NCBI RefSeq assembly: GCF_052857255.1
Contig: NC_135497.1
Span: 343,892,183-343,956,182, forward strand
Origin: Amblyomma americanum
Lineage: Eukaryota; Arthropoda; Arachnida; Ixodida; Ixodidae
Reading direction: 5' to 3'
Length of the DNA stretch: 64,000 nt
In this document: positions 1 through 10,149 of the stretch, piece by piece
Layout: each line of letters begins with the position of its first letter
Position numbering within the stretch: position 1 is the first letter of the stretch
The notes under the pieces: model-generated
The model's database searches: none
What the model was told of the DNA's origin: nothing
The model's input: the letters and a program-made list of their open reading frames with translations, nothing else
Program-made: the position numbers and the translations under genes

Positions 1-382
1 AGAATGTTAGGGTCTAGATGAGAATCGAATCGAGGCCGCCCGCGTGCGAGATGACGTGACAGGACGACGACAAATTTTTAGTGACGTCGTTACAACGAGA
101 TCAGTCACAAGCGCTGCCACGCGCTGCCAGGAGAGAAGATGAATGGTAGATTGAGGCACGCTACGCAAAACCGTGTCCGCCAAATTGACGACGCTGCTTA
201 GATCAACAGATATCGCTGTTGCGGACGAAATCCGAGCGATGTCATTACTGGATGAGCTGACTTTGGTGGCAGTATTCACGAATACATTCGCGAAAATTTT
301 CAGCCACCATTCCTCTTATATCATTCTGGGTGGTGTCTTAGCATTTCTCTATGCGATTAGCTTACACATTTGTGCTCAATTC
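1..382. other. Unassigned leading segment
   Basis: Only short open frames occur here, including a 90-codon reverse-strand frame at 7-279 rich in Ser, Arg and Val. I recognise no domain, and the frame has no clear start context. It could be the end of a repeat cut by the window edge. Confidence 0.3.
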
Positions 383-383
383 T

Positions 384-598
384 GAGGCTAGGTTGCGACA
401 GGGGTTCGGACCAATCACATATGCACCTTCAATTGCATGCTTTTTGAGACTACATTTTCCTTTAAGGAGCGGTTGAGGTCTCCACCGAGAAGTCGAAATA
501 TCGAGTTGGAGGTTAGCTTGCGACAGTGGTTCGTACCGACGGCATATGAAACATCACTTGCATGATTTAGGGTGTGGTTGAGGAGTCCTCAGAGATAT
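384..598. repeat. Degenerate two-copy tandem repeat, offset about 125 bp
   Basis: The words TTGCGACAG and GGTTCG recur at about 393 and 518. After each come CATATG, then TTGCATG, then GGTTGAGG in the same order. The copies differ by substitutions and indels, so this is an old local duplication. No coding potential is apparent. Confidence 0.5.
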
Positions 599-1292
599 TG
601 TGATTTAAGAGCTACTGCGCACTACACTTTCCTCAAAAACCTTTTCAATCCTAAGAGAGCGCATGCGTTCGCTTTCCTCTACATAAGCAGACATACGTGC
701 CCTCAGAATTTTGCACGATAAACCAGCATGAAGAACGACGCAAAGCGTAACAACAAAGATCTTTTGTTTGATGTTTTGCTTCTCCTCGCTCAACTCGCCC
801 AACGGCATTCCTCCCGCATCCCGCGATTGCCGAAAAGCCACAAAGTTCGTAACATGCGTTTAAACTGGTCACAGTTTTGAGAGTAACTACTTCGGTTTCT
901 TACAACCTGCTTCATTCGGAGGGTGATGAAATCGCAGATTATGTTGAGTTGTGGTCTTTTCATCTGTGCTGTTGCAGAAGAAGCAGGTTTTGTAAATCAG
1001 TGTGACCCAGGTAAAATTGGAATGAGGGCATATTCTTGAAAATGGGTGCTGTGTTTTCAGTGAAGAGGTAGGGCAACCGCTGTCACTTTTGGGCATAGAT
1101 CAGGACGAGAAATGTGGTTGGTTTTGCTGCCCTTTCAGTTTAATCGAATCAGGAACTGGGGACGTACTCAAAGTATCTCTCCAGTTGTGAGAATATTATC
1201 CATCAATGAAAACTCCCAGGCGTCGACACAGGTGTGCACGAAATCAGTATCTCAAGTGTCGATTAGCTTCACCGAGTGCTCTTATTTTTCGT
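599..1292. other. Unassigned intergenic DNA
   Basis: Short frames occur on both strands (for example 605-841 and 887-1096, reverse) without recognisable motifs. I see no repeat partner elsewhere in the window. Confidence 0.3.
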
Positions 1293-1524
1293 ATTGTGGC
1301 GTTCGCTTGTCGACGGTTCTCTTGAAGGGACCTTTGGTAAATATATTTCAGGAAAGTTGTCTTTACTTGATTAATATTTGTCTTGACAATTCTTAACTTC
1401 GTCTACGCATTGTGGCGTTCGCTTGTCGACGGTTCCATTGAAGAGACCTTTGGTAAATATATTTCATTAAAGTTGTTTTTACTTGATTAATAATTGTTTT
1501 GACAATTCTTAACTTCGTCAACGT
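1293..1524. repeat. Tandem duplication with a 116-bp unit
   Basis: The block starting ATTGTGGCGTTCGCTTGTCG at 1293 recurs at 1409. The copies agree through GGTAAATATATTTCA, ACTTGATTAATA and TTGACAATTCTTAACTTCGT, with scattered substitutions. The offset is 116 bp. It is a simple local duplication with no gene content. Confidence 0.85.
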
Positions 1525-2699
1525 GATTTTCTTTTGGACAAGATATGCGGCGCGGTAGGCGTTGGAAGACGATGTGGAAGATTGGCAAAAACAACTTTAA
1601 GCAACCTATCTGATATACGTGGTGTATCGTGGCACGCCGCACTCAATCTCGCGAACTATTGCGCGGTGTTTCGAAACAATTGGGGAGTGTGCTAGTGAAG
1701 AGTGCAAGTCTACCAAACACTAGATGTATGGGAACAAGGGTGTTACTATATTTACCCTGCACTGAAATTATTCTTCCTTGACCGGAAAACGAAGCCCGTG
1801 GACCGCCCCCTGGCCCAGCCGCAAAAATTACCGACAGCTATACACCGTCGACGCAGCTACTTCCGCGTTTTGAAATATGTAAGATATTTAAAGCAATATT
1901 TACTTAAGCATCACAGTAAAAGGTAGGAATATCAATAAACCGAAGGACTGGTTCAGGAGAGTAACCGGCTTCTTCGTTTAATATAGCGATTTCTGAAGCC
2001 TTGAAATGACAACAACGTGCCTTCGTTCTTCATCATTGGCCGTTCCTGTCTCTTCTATGCAGGACGTACGAGGTGCAGCCGGTGGGTTGCCTTCGTCCAC
2101 AAGAGCCTGGATTTGACAGGCAGCGGGATAGCCGGTTCTCATATTTAATAGTTTCCTTTGAAAAACTATGAGTAAAAGCGTTTTGGATGCATGCGTCAAT
2201 TGGTACACGATTTCTTGAAAACTGAATGGGTCACTAGACATCTTTTATGACACTGTAATAGTCGACCACCGAGATTTTGTTAACAGTTTAGCATGTTTAT
2301 ATGAAAAACTTACATGGCCTTCAGTTATCATTGACGTACAATATTGAAATTAACAGAGCATAAATACCATTTTTTACCAATAACCTGATCAAGTGTAAAA
2401 TAGTCCTTATTAGGGGCCTTGTGCTACCAATTACACATTAGTTAAGTGAAACAAAATTGTTCTCTCTAAATACGTGAACGAAGTGTTATACAGTTTGAAA
2501 AAGTGCCACATTAAATTTAAATCACTACAGATATTAAGATTTATGAGGGTCTAAATGCACGTCCGACCGCAGCGACAATAATAAAAATTGGAAGAGTCAC
2601 TGAAGATCCTTCTGAAGGGAATGACGCAATAACTTATTGGGTTACAGCGCAAATATGGAGAAGTGGTCATTCTCTATTTATTACTCAAATCCGTGGGAA
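1525..2699. other. AT-rich unassigned DNA
   Basis: No frame longer than about 90 codons and no recognisable domain. The 1702-1926 forward frame and the 1978-2241 reverse frame show no family motif. I see no repeat structure inside. Confidence 0.3.
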
Positions 2700-3010
2700 T
2701 TCCCATACACCTCCGGGTGCAGTGCTCACGGCGGTTAGGCGATGCGCTGTTGCCCTAATACGGCAGGCGCTGCCATAGCTGAGGATCGTGGGACGGGTGT
2801 TGCTCTTGTCGAGCAGCCTCTCACGACCAGTAATTAATCTAACTGCTACCTGCCACGTCGCGCAGTTTCCTCACAATCCAGTGGGTAGGGTGCGATGACG
2901 CCACAAGGTCGCGTGATCCAGTTGGCCCACCTGCCTTCTAGGTTGCTTCTCTGGAGATTTTTCGTAGCTTTTAGCTACGGTCAATGCCGATGGCGCTGAC
3001 GACGATAGAA
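2700..3010 (+). repeat. Dispersed repeat A, copy 1
   Basis: GC-richer block that resembles 59434-59640. Shared words in order are CTGC(C/T)ACCTG, GACGCCACA(A/G)GGTC followed by CGTGA, and a C(C/T)AGG(C/T)T(C/G)CTTCTCTG-like stretch. There is no coding potential. It is probably a fragment of a mobile element with no recognisable enzyme. Boundaries are approximate. Confidence 0.5.
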
Positions 3011-4123
3011 TCGACGCCCATGGCTACAGGTCTCGTCGTCTTTTGTCACGTGACTTCTGAGCACTACAGCGCAAGCCAAAGTTACTTGTGGCAGGCTAGA
3101 CGGTAAATGCTGTCTGGCATGCTTGCAGCTTTAGTGACGAGCTCTGTGGGCGTTTAATCGCATCCACAAAAAAGCCGCCCCACACAAAGACGCTTCGTGA
3201 CAGCGGTAGAGCAAGCGATGTAACGAAAATTGCTATGATATCTTAAAGAGCAGGAAAGATTGGCTATGGTAACCAGCTAGGAATATTTTTGGAAGCTAGA
3301 GAATTCAGTCGCTTTTTGAAGACTGTTTTAAGTATGATCGGTAATAAAACATTGCGTCGCCGAGATTACACAATTATTATGCCAACGTTACTCGCGTACG
3401 ATGCGGTCGTACAGCCGTCGCACGATGTTACAAGGCCCGCTGCGTACTCTGCCACTTCATTGCCCACACAGCTATAGCAATGGGCTTGCTTCATGATTGG
3501 CGACGAGGAAATGTGAAGATGGGAAGTTTCACCACAGCGATTTCTATATAGATTGAATATCACGCAGCCACGAAAAACTTTTATATCAGAATAACAAAAA
3601 TCTAGGTCAAGGCAACGAGAAGGGATACAACCGTGTTTTTTCAAATGACCAGCGACAGACAACGCGGGGTATTGATTTGTTCTAGCCCATTTCGTTGTGA
3701 TCAGCATACTGCGGCATAATTTTAAAGCGAGGAAAAAGCCAATCGAAGTTTTTCATTCAAAACTTTATTAACAATGCGATGCTTTCGCATGCGAAAAAAC
3801 AAAACGAGGTCGGGGCACCTGAGCATAAAGCTACACTTCCCTTCCTTTTTGTTTTGTTGGCACGTAGTCTGTTCACACGCCATGCATCCTGTAAATTTTC
3901 ACCTGTCTGAAAGCTGCCTTCATGCACGGCTAGTTTCTAGCGTAGTCGTTGTGAATAAATAATTGTGTGTGTACGCATGACTATCTTTACATAGCCAAAT
4001 GCACACATACTATCGGTAGCAAGAATGAATGGGGTGGATGCTATCGGAAAAAAAATATTGGCGTCGCGTTCCCTCGCGATCAAGTCGCCTCGTATTATTA
4101 ACAGCGTTTGTGCATGCATATCC
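3011..4123. other. Unassigned DNA
   Basis: The longest frame is 113 codons (reverse, 3366-3707), with no recognisable motif. Composition is mixed, with AT-rich parts near 3700-4000. I see nothing assignable. Confidence 0.3.
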
Positions 4124-4368
4124 TCTTATACTTCAGTAAATTACGGGTTATCGGCATATGAAGCTGCGCCGAAGTGATTTTTTCCCGCGCACCCATATCC
4201 CGTAAAATTTTCAGTCCATAGTACCATCTTGACAGTTTTTGATCATCCGTTCCTCACCAACAAAGTGCTCTTAGCCCGCATGAACTATATTGGCGTATTG
4301 CTATTTTATACTAAGATCATGGTGAGGGCAAAGTCACAGTCTGTTGGCAGAAGGTATGTATTAAATAA
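4124..4368 (+). repeat. Left arm of inverted repeat pair 1
   Basis: This arm is the reverse complement of 5123-5388. Shared words include CCATAGTACCATCTTGACAG, GATCATCCGTTCCTCACCAA, AAAGTCACAGTCTGTTG and AGAAGGTATGTATTAAATAA. The arms are about 245 and 266 bp, with small indels near CTCTTAGCCCGCATGA. The roughly 750-bp spacer holds a SINE. Either two copies inserted in opposite orientation, or this is a large foldback element. Confidence 0.85.
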
Positions 4369-4690
4369 AATGCCTCTTTTGGTCGAGTGGGAATAAAAAG
4401 TATTATTCGACACTCCTACTATTGCTTTGTAAGCAACTTTTTGGTATATTAGAGCCTGAGTAATTGCCTATTTTGCTCCTCTTTAAAGCCTAGATTTCAG
4501 GCTCGTAGCAAATATTGAAGTGACCCGCAAGAAATTCAAACTTGGGATGAAGCACGAAATCATGAGCAGTTATACAGTTGAACGTTTTTTCGAGTGTTTT
4601 AAATTTAACGCAGTGCATTTTTCCAGCGGCATAATTGTGCTGGACCTTTCAGTACGCCTATTTCCCCACTCTTTATGTTTCTGACCTCTC
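4369..4690. other. Unassigned spacer DNA
   Basis: AT-rich DNA between the left arm of inverted repeat pair 1 and a SINE. I recognise no feature. Confidence 0.3.
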
Positions 4691-4868
4691 GCGACGGCGC
4701 AGTGGCTTTGACATTCAGCTCCGCATCCCAACCCAAGGTCACGAGCTCGATCCCAGCTGCGGTGGTTGTATTTTGATTGAGGCGCAATGCTTAAACACCC
4801 GCGGGCTGTGCTAGGCAAGCGCACTTTTAAGAACCGCAGGCGACTTAAATTATTCCGGAGCCCTCCAC
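4691..4868 (+). mobile_element. tRNA-derived SINE (family 1), forward
   Basis: The head resembles an RNA polymerase III promoter: GGCGCAGTGGCTTTGA is A-box-like and GAGCTCGATCCCAG is B-box-like, about 45 bp downstream. The body has GGCGCAATGC, then CACCCGCGGGCTGTGC, a degenerate AAGAACCGCAGGCGACTTAA, and ends TTATTCCGGAGCCCTCCAC. The copies at 19.2, 38.7 and 45.9 kb share this order. I recall this layout from tick SINEs, which is inference. It would be mobilised by a LINE in trans and encodes no protein. Confidence 0.75.
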
Positions 4869-5122
4869 AGCGCCATCCTCTAGAGCTCATGTGCCAATTC
4901 GGGACGTCAAACCCCCAAATTTAAAAATTACTTTTCCTTTCCTGCGGTCTGACGTCACTACAGAATTGGACCAAGTGCACCCAGCAACTTTTCGGTAGAG
5001 GTGGTGAGTCTCATTTATTACTTTCCGGTGTAAATTCAGTGCAAATATCTTGAAGTTAGTGGGTGAGCAGACCGAAGTTGCGGCACGCATCGGAAGATTT
5101 TCAATTCACCCGGAGTAAAGAA
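4869..5122. other. Unassigned spacer DNA
   Basis: Sequence between the SINE and the right arm of inverted repeat pair 1. No motif or repeat partner is recognised. Confidence 0.3.
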
Positions 5123-5388
5123 TCTTATTTAATACATACCTTCTGTCAACAGACTGTGACTTTGCCCTTGTCATTGTCTTAGTATAAAATAACAGTACGA
5201 CAAAATAGTATCATGTGGCCCCGTCTCATGCAGGCTCTGAGCAATTTGTTGGTGAGGAACGGATGATCAAAAACTGTCAAGATGGTACTATGGACTGCAA
5301 AAAATTTACGAGATATGGGTGTGCGGAAAAAAAAATCACTTCGGAGCAGCTTCAAATGCGATAGCCCGTAATTTACTAAAGTACAAGA
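5123..5388 (-). repeat. Right arm of inverted repeat pair 1
   Basis: Reverse-strand copy of the 4124-4368 unit. It is slightly longer because of an insertion around CATGTGGCCCCGTCTCATGC. Read on the reverse strand, both arms begin near CAGTAAATTACGGG-like sequence and end near TATGTATTAAATAA. Confidence 0.85.
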
Positions 5389-6020
5389 TGACATGTATGC
5401 ACCACAGCTGTTTATAATACGAGGATCAACTGTGCATGAGCGGTGGGTGCAATGAGGGTAAGATGAAATCATTGCTCGGAGGTGTTTGTTGCTTGGTCTC
5501 TTGATACCTGAGGAGGACACCTAGAGCTCACACGGGATGGGCTGTTTCAGATTATAGGCGGGTGCCTTTATGAAGACTCGAACAGGAATATCTTGTTTTC
5601 ATAGTGAGAAGCAGCATAGACGCGGAGCTTTACGCTCGATATATGACGTATCATTGGGCTGGCTCCGCTAAGCCAAGAACTGGAAGACGAATTCTCATGG
5701 CCAGATGCCTGTATCAGATACTTATATTGGTATTGATAATTGTTTAGAGCCCACACTCATCCACATTTACCTCACGAGAACGAGACCATGTGCACTCTGC
5801 GGATACAAGATAGCCTCTCCTGGAATGCGCTCCATTTGTCGTCTGGAAAATAATTCAAGAAGAGCTCGTACAGCGTGGAACATGTCTGCTTGTTAAGAAC
5901 GACTTGAACTCATCTCTCGAGCTAAATGGCAAAGTAGAACGGCTAAAACACATCCTTCAAAAAGCCGATTGTCCCAATGAAAAATGGTGATGAGATGCAC
6001 AGCGCCTTTCAGTATAAAAG
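5389..6020. other. Unassigned DNA
   Basis: Open frames of at most 63 codons lie wholly within this stretch, and none has a recognisable motif. Confidence 0.3.
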
Positions 6021-6548
6021 CTTCAAAACACTGTGGCACAACCAAAGACGAGGACAAAAATGAACAGAAGGAACAGCACGAGTGCGAACATCCAATAAAC
6101 ATTATTTTTCTCAAAAAGCGCATTTCTACACCAGAAAAAAACACGTAGCCAGTTTTGCGCAATATTATCGCGTTCGCAAAAAAGCGACATCTTTATCACT
6201 GAGAAAGATGGAAGGCGTGCTTACACATGTGTGACCTGAACTATTTATCTTGTCAGTTTCAATGATTTTTCCTTACTAACTTATCTGTGCTTTTCCATGA
6301 CAACACATTTATCCAGAAATGTTTTGCATGTTTTTGTCTCGCACGAAAGAGTATGTTCAAAAGCTTCCCTCCTTTCCTGTTCTTCGATATTTTGCGAAAG
6401 CTATAATGTTGTGCAAAACTGACTACGTGTTTTTTCTGGTGTATAATGTGCTGCTTGAGAAAATAAATATTGTTGGAAGCTAGCGCTCGTGTTGCTCCTT
6501 CTGTTCATTTTAGCCTCGTCTTTGGTTGTTCTACAGTGTTTTGCAGGT
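6021..6548. repeat. Inverted repeat pair 2 (foldback or MITE-like)
   Basis: The left arm (6021-6181) and right arm (6390-6548) are reverse complements over about 160 bp. Shared words on the right strand include ACTACGTGTTTTTTCTGGTG, GCTCGTG, CTCCTTCTGTTCATTTT and CCTCGTCTTTGGTTGT. The spacer is about 208 bp and AT-rich. No transposase is present, so it could be a non-autonomous foldback element or two oppositely inserted repeats. No target-site duplication is clear. Confidence 0.8.
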
Positions 6549-8038
6549 ATGGACTACCAACAAGCCCAAAAAGTCACCCTACTGTACAGTATAAAAACGT
6601 TTAATTCCTTTGCCTCAGTAATCCTTCAATACGTCTCACAAGCGCCTAACTTGCTCCATCTGCAAACTTAGACAACGATCGCTGCATTAGTAATGGTGTA
6701 TCTGCAAGGCTCGAAGTGTAGTTCCGCGTGCCCCCGCTACATAACGACAAGTATGGCCCAGCTGTTGCCCGCCCGGCTCTCACCTCCAGCACGTCTGCAA
6801 CTCGTCCTGATTGCATTGACCTTTCTCAAATCCGAATTTTGGCTCATGGTGACAATGGATCATTTATAGGCAAGCAGAATGGAGCATTGATTGACTATTT
6901 GCCAACGATGCGGTAAGGTTACCAGACAGGAGCTGCTCTATTTCGCTTGTCACCGTCAGCTCCACAGAATCAATATTTGCAACTAGTCCCAGCTTTCTGA
7001 AAATAAAATGAAGCAATAATGTGTAAATCCAGCATAAAATCGGCGCATAAGAGAGCTTTACTTTCGTTGTGTTTGTGCTAGAGTGTATCGAATCTCATAG
7101 GATATGCGAGCTTGGTCTCTATCGAGGTGAGAGTGTATCACAGTCCTTGTGGCGTGCGAATGCCACTTTAGGGAGGATATCACCGAGCGGGACTGCTCAT
7201 TCGTTAATGAAGGTAGTATTTTCCGCCTATCAAAATATATTTTTACGCAGATTGATATATAGCGCAAATGTTAGTCACCTTTACGGGACGTGCTGTGTGC
7301 GGGTGTTTTTCTGGCGCCAGCCGAAGCTGCCCATCTTTTGTGATTGTGGCTACTGACAACCTACGTGAACGCGGAGAGCCTCCTATTCCCGCTCGAAGCT
7401 TTCGACAGCTTCAGAAATATGTCGATTTAGAATACCTTCTCGAGAGTCTAGATTACATAACCGCGTATGAACTGTTTAAAGAGAGCAGTTCGCAACGTCC
7501 ACGATAGAAAGCGCTACTATTGTAGAGCCGCTAGCTTCACAGCCGCGCTGTGTGGACGCATGTTTCGGCGTTCTTAGGATTGCAAGTGGCGACCGGTATC
7601 AAACGGCATGACGTCTACGGTACGGCGGCTAGAAACTGCGGGAACAACGAGGCCGCGTGAAATAGAGGAGTTGTTTGCTTTAATAATCTGGCAGTTAGGT
7701 GTATATATATCAACGCAAGTTATGTTAGGCGCAACCTAGACAATAGAATGTAGTTATTTTTCCAGCGGCCAGGTTATCCGTACCACCACCTAAGATTTTA
7801 AGCGCTCATTCGTGAATTTCTTATGTTATTATTATGGTAATTATGTTAGAAGAGTTTTTTTTTAGGTGATCGGCATTTGCACTTGGCAGCATTCATTGGA
7901 AAACCTGTGTGCCAGTGGTGTTTTGAGCCAGCACATATTCTGAGCATTTTGCAGTTGCTATGATCGACCAGTTATATGATGGCTAAACAAGTGAAGGTTA
8001 CATACAGAGAGTGAGTGGATTGAGAGAAGTAGACAGAA
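6549..8038. other. Unassigned DNA
   Basis: Several short forward frames (6728-6916, 7069-7356, 7268-7507) have no domain I can name. No repeat partner was noticed inside the window. The stretch ends where the decayed LINE begins. Confidence 0.3.
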
Positions 8039-8212
8039 ACGCGGTTCGAATTTTAGAGGAGGTGGAAGGCGCAGATGTTACTCGCATATGGTGTGGATTA
8101 AGTGCGCGCATGGGCAGAGTTGACGAAGAAACCAGCACACTAGAGTAACGTGTGGATACCGAAGAGAGCAACAGGTAAGAAAGTCGAATAATCTAAAACA
8201 TCGGGAAGAGCG

Positions 8213-8825
8213 TGCTCGAATTGCAATAAAACTGGCCGTATCCACCCTCAGAAACCAAAGCGGTGGACATTCCAGAGCAAGCCACGTGGACGGGTCCTCC
8301 ACTGGCGTGGGCAGGGATCGCAAATTAGATCAGGCAGGTTTTTACAGAGATAGCTATTCACAGGTGGCAGCTAGGAAGTCTGGAGACTATGGGCAGGAAG
8401 GGAACAAGGTAAATCCCAGAACATATGTCACAGTTAGTAATAACAGGACACAGAAACCAGAAGTTAGGAGGTAGGGAGAATTTTTGAAGTGCTTATCACG
8501 AGTGATTGAAGCATGAGGAAGTGCAAATGAGCTACAATGGACGGTGTAAAGGGTGATAGGCGGATATTAGTCCGGACTTTCTCAGGGAGGACAATGAACG
8601 CTGTGATGAGAGAGGCTAAAGGAAACTGGCAGACAGCTGAATGATGTCTTCAATTGTGACGCTGCAGAAGTGGTGGGAAGAGCAGCTCAGGGAGTTGACG
8701 ATATAAGAGCAATAGCACAGCAATTGCAGATCATGTTCATAGCACCGGAGGTGCTAGGACAAAAGGGAAATATTGACCAGGACTTGGCGACTGTTATTCG
8801 AGAGGTAAGGAAGTTAACCCTTTAA
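8213..8825 (+). pseudogene. LINE ORF1 relic with SGNH-hydrolase-like region
   Basis: Stitched forward frames give CSNCNKTG (8213-8236), resembling the start of a zinc knuckle. Next comes VLITSD followed by a stop at 8506-8508, where a GDSN motif would sit. Then GVKGDRRILVRTFSGRTMNA and VMREAK near 8594, and from 8670 a frame containing GVDDIRAIAQQLQIMF and PEVLGQKGNI. ORF1 proteins with an SGNH or esterase-like domain are known in CR1-type LINEs. That this is such a domain is inferred from motif style. At least two frame changes and several stops make it a relic. Confidence 0.5.
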
Positions 8826-9179
8826 AAAAGCTTCGAAGTGGCAGAAATAAACAGGGAAGTACGTGTAGGAGGTGCTGGTAGAGGGTTAGGATGAGATGTC
8901 ATCCATTTATTGGAAGTGTAGGAGGAGAGATCGGCTGGCACGACGGGCAGTAGCTGTTTAAGAGGTCCACAGGGGTCCGGGGATATTATAGATTGAAGCG
9001 AACAAGAAAGGGTAATTATGAAAGCATAGCTGAAGAAAATGGCCACTGGGAGGACTATGAAGAAAACTACGGAAAGGAAATTTAACGCAAACATCAGTTA
9101 CAGAAACATGCAATGGTTTAGAAAGAGAGCGAGGTGGTTAGAATTAGAAGAACATTTAAATGTTGCTAAAATAGGTGTG

Positions 9180-9690
9180 TAAGCGTGTGCGATGAAATAG
9201 GGTGGACCCATCTGAGGGTTCTCGATGATCCACAGTTATTTGATGGTTACATCTAAAGCAGTGCAACAGAACAACGGAAAAGATGGGGGAAAGATATGCT
9301 CCTACATCAAGCAACAATTTGGCAAAGAATAAAATCAACCTGCAAAGAACATGTCTGGATATCAGGAGCAATCACCGGTAGAAGGAAGTGACTAGGTCTA
9401 GTTTTCTAAGGGACAGCTGAAAAATGCAGGCAAGAAGACAAATATCTAGTTAGCTGTCTCAGTGCGATTTAATCAGTTTGGAGACGGTGCCGATATTATT
9501 CTATTCGAAGACACGAATGGCCACATCGAGGATCTGAATATATACACGGATTGTAACGGGACAAATCACATGGGAATTCCGGAAGAGACAGGCGGCCAAG
9601 AACTAGTGCATAATGACGCAGGGAATCTATATCAAGCTTGCTGAAATCGACCGAGACGATGAGGGGGTGTAGTCATAAATGTATTAGTCT
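9180..9690 (+). pseudogene. APE-type endonuclease relic of the LINE
   Basis: The clearest part is EDTNGHIEDLNIYTDCNG at about 9507-9560. It matches the D-x-N core of exonuclease/endonuclease/phosphatase folds in LINEs (usually GDFNGH), followed by a Tyr-Thr-Asp element and then ELVHNDAG. The catalytic GD pair reads ED here. The upstream part, which should hold the metal-binding Glu, is broken by stops. In the intact family this enzyme nicks target DNA to prime reverse transcription. Confidence 0.65.
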
Positions 9691-10149
9691 GCAGATGGGA
9701 ACACTGATGAATATATAATTGCAGAAAAGACAAAAAAGAACGCGAAAGTAAGCGATGAACTAATAGCGTTGATAGCAGCAGGCATCAAAGAAGCAATAGA
9801 GAAACGCCCTATGGAAAGTTCTAATAATAAACAGAACCTTTCATCAGTATGGAAAGTAACATGCAAAAGTGACGAACCGATGGAAAGGAAAACAAAAGGC
9901 AACCAAAATAAAAATATCTCTAATTTCTGCACAAACCACACAGCAAGCCCGACAGGACGGGCGCTGTTACACAATGTTAGAGCAACTAGCCCAGCGAGAG
10001 GAACTGTGAAAAGAAAACAGAAGCCACGAAGCTGATAAAATAAGGAAATAAGGGCGCCCTCGAACAACGACAAGTGGCTGCAAGGAAACAAAGTGACTCA
10101 AAGAAGGCGCCATTATCTCAAGAGTAAATAGACAAAAAATGGGAATCCT
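9691..10149 (+). other. Linker between endonuclease and RT of the LINE relic
   Basis: A forward frame at 9769-10035 (IAAGIKEAIEKRPMESSNNK) probably belongs to the segment between endonuclease and RT fingers. It is lysine- and asparagine-rich, with no catalytic motif. Confidence 0.4.
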
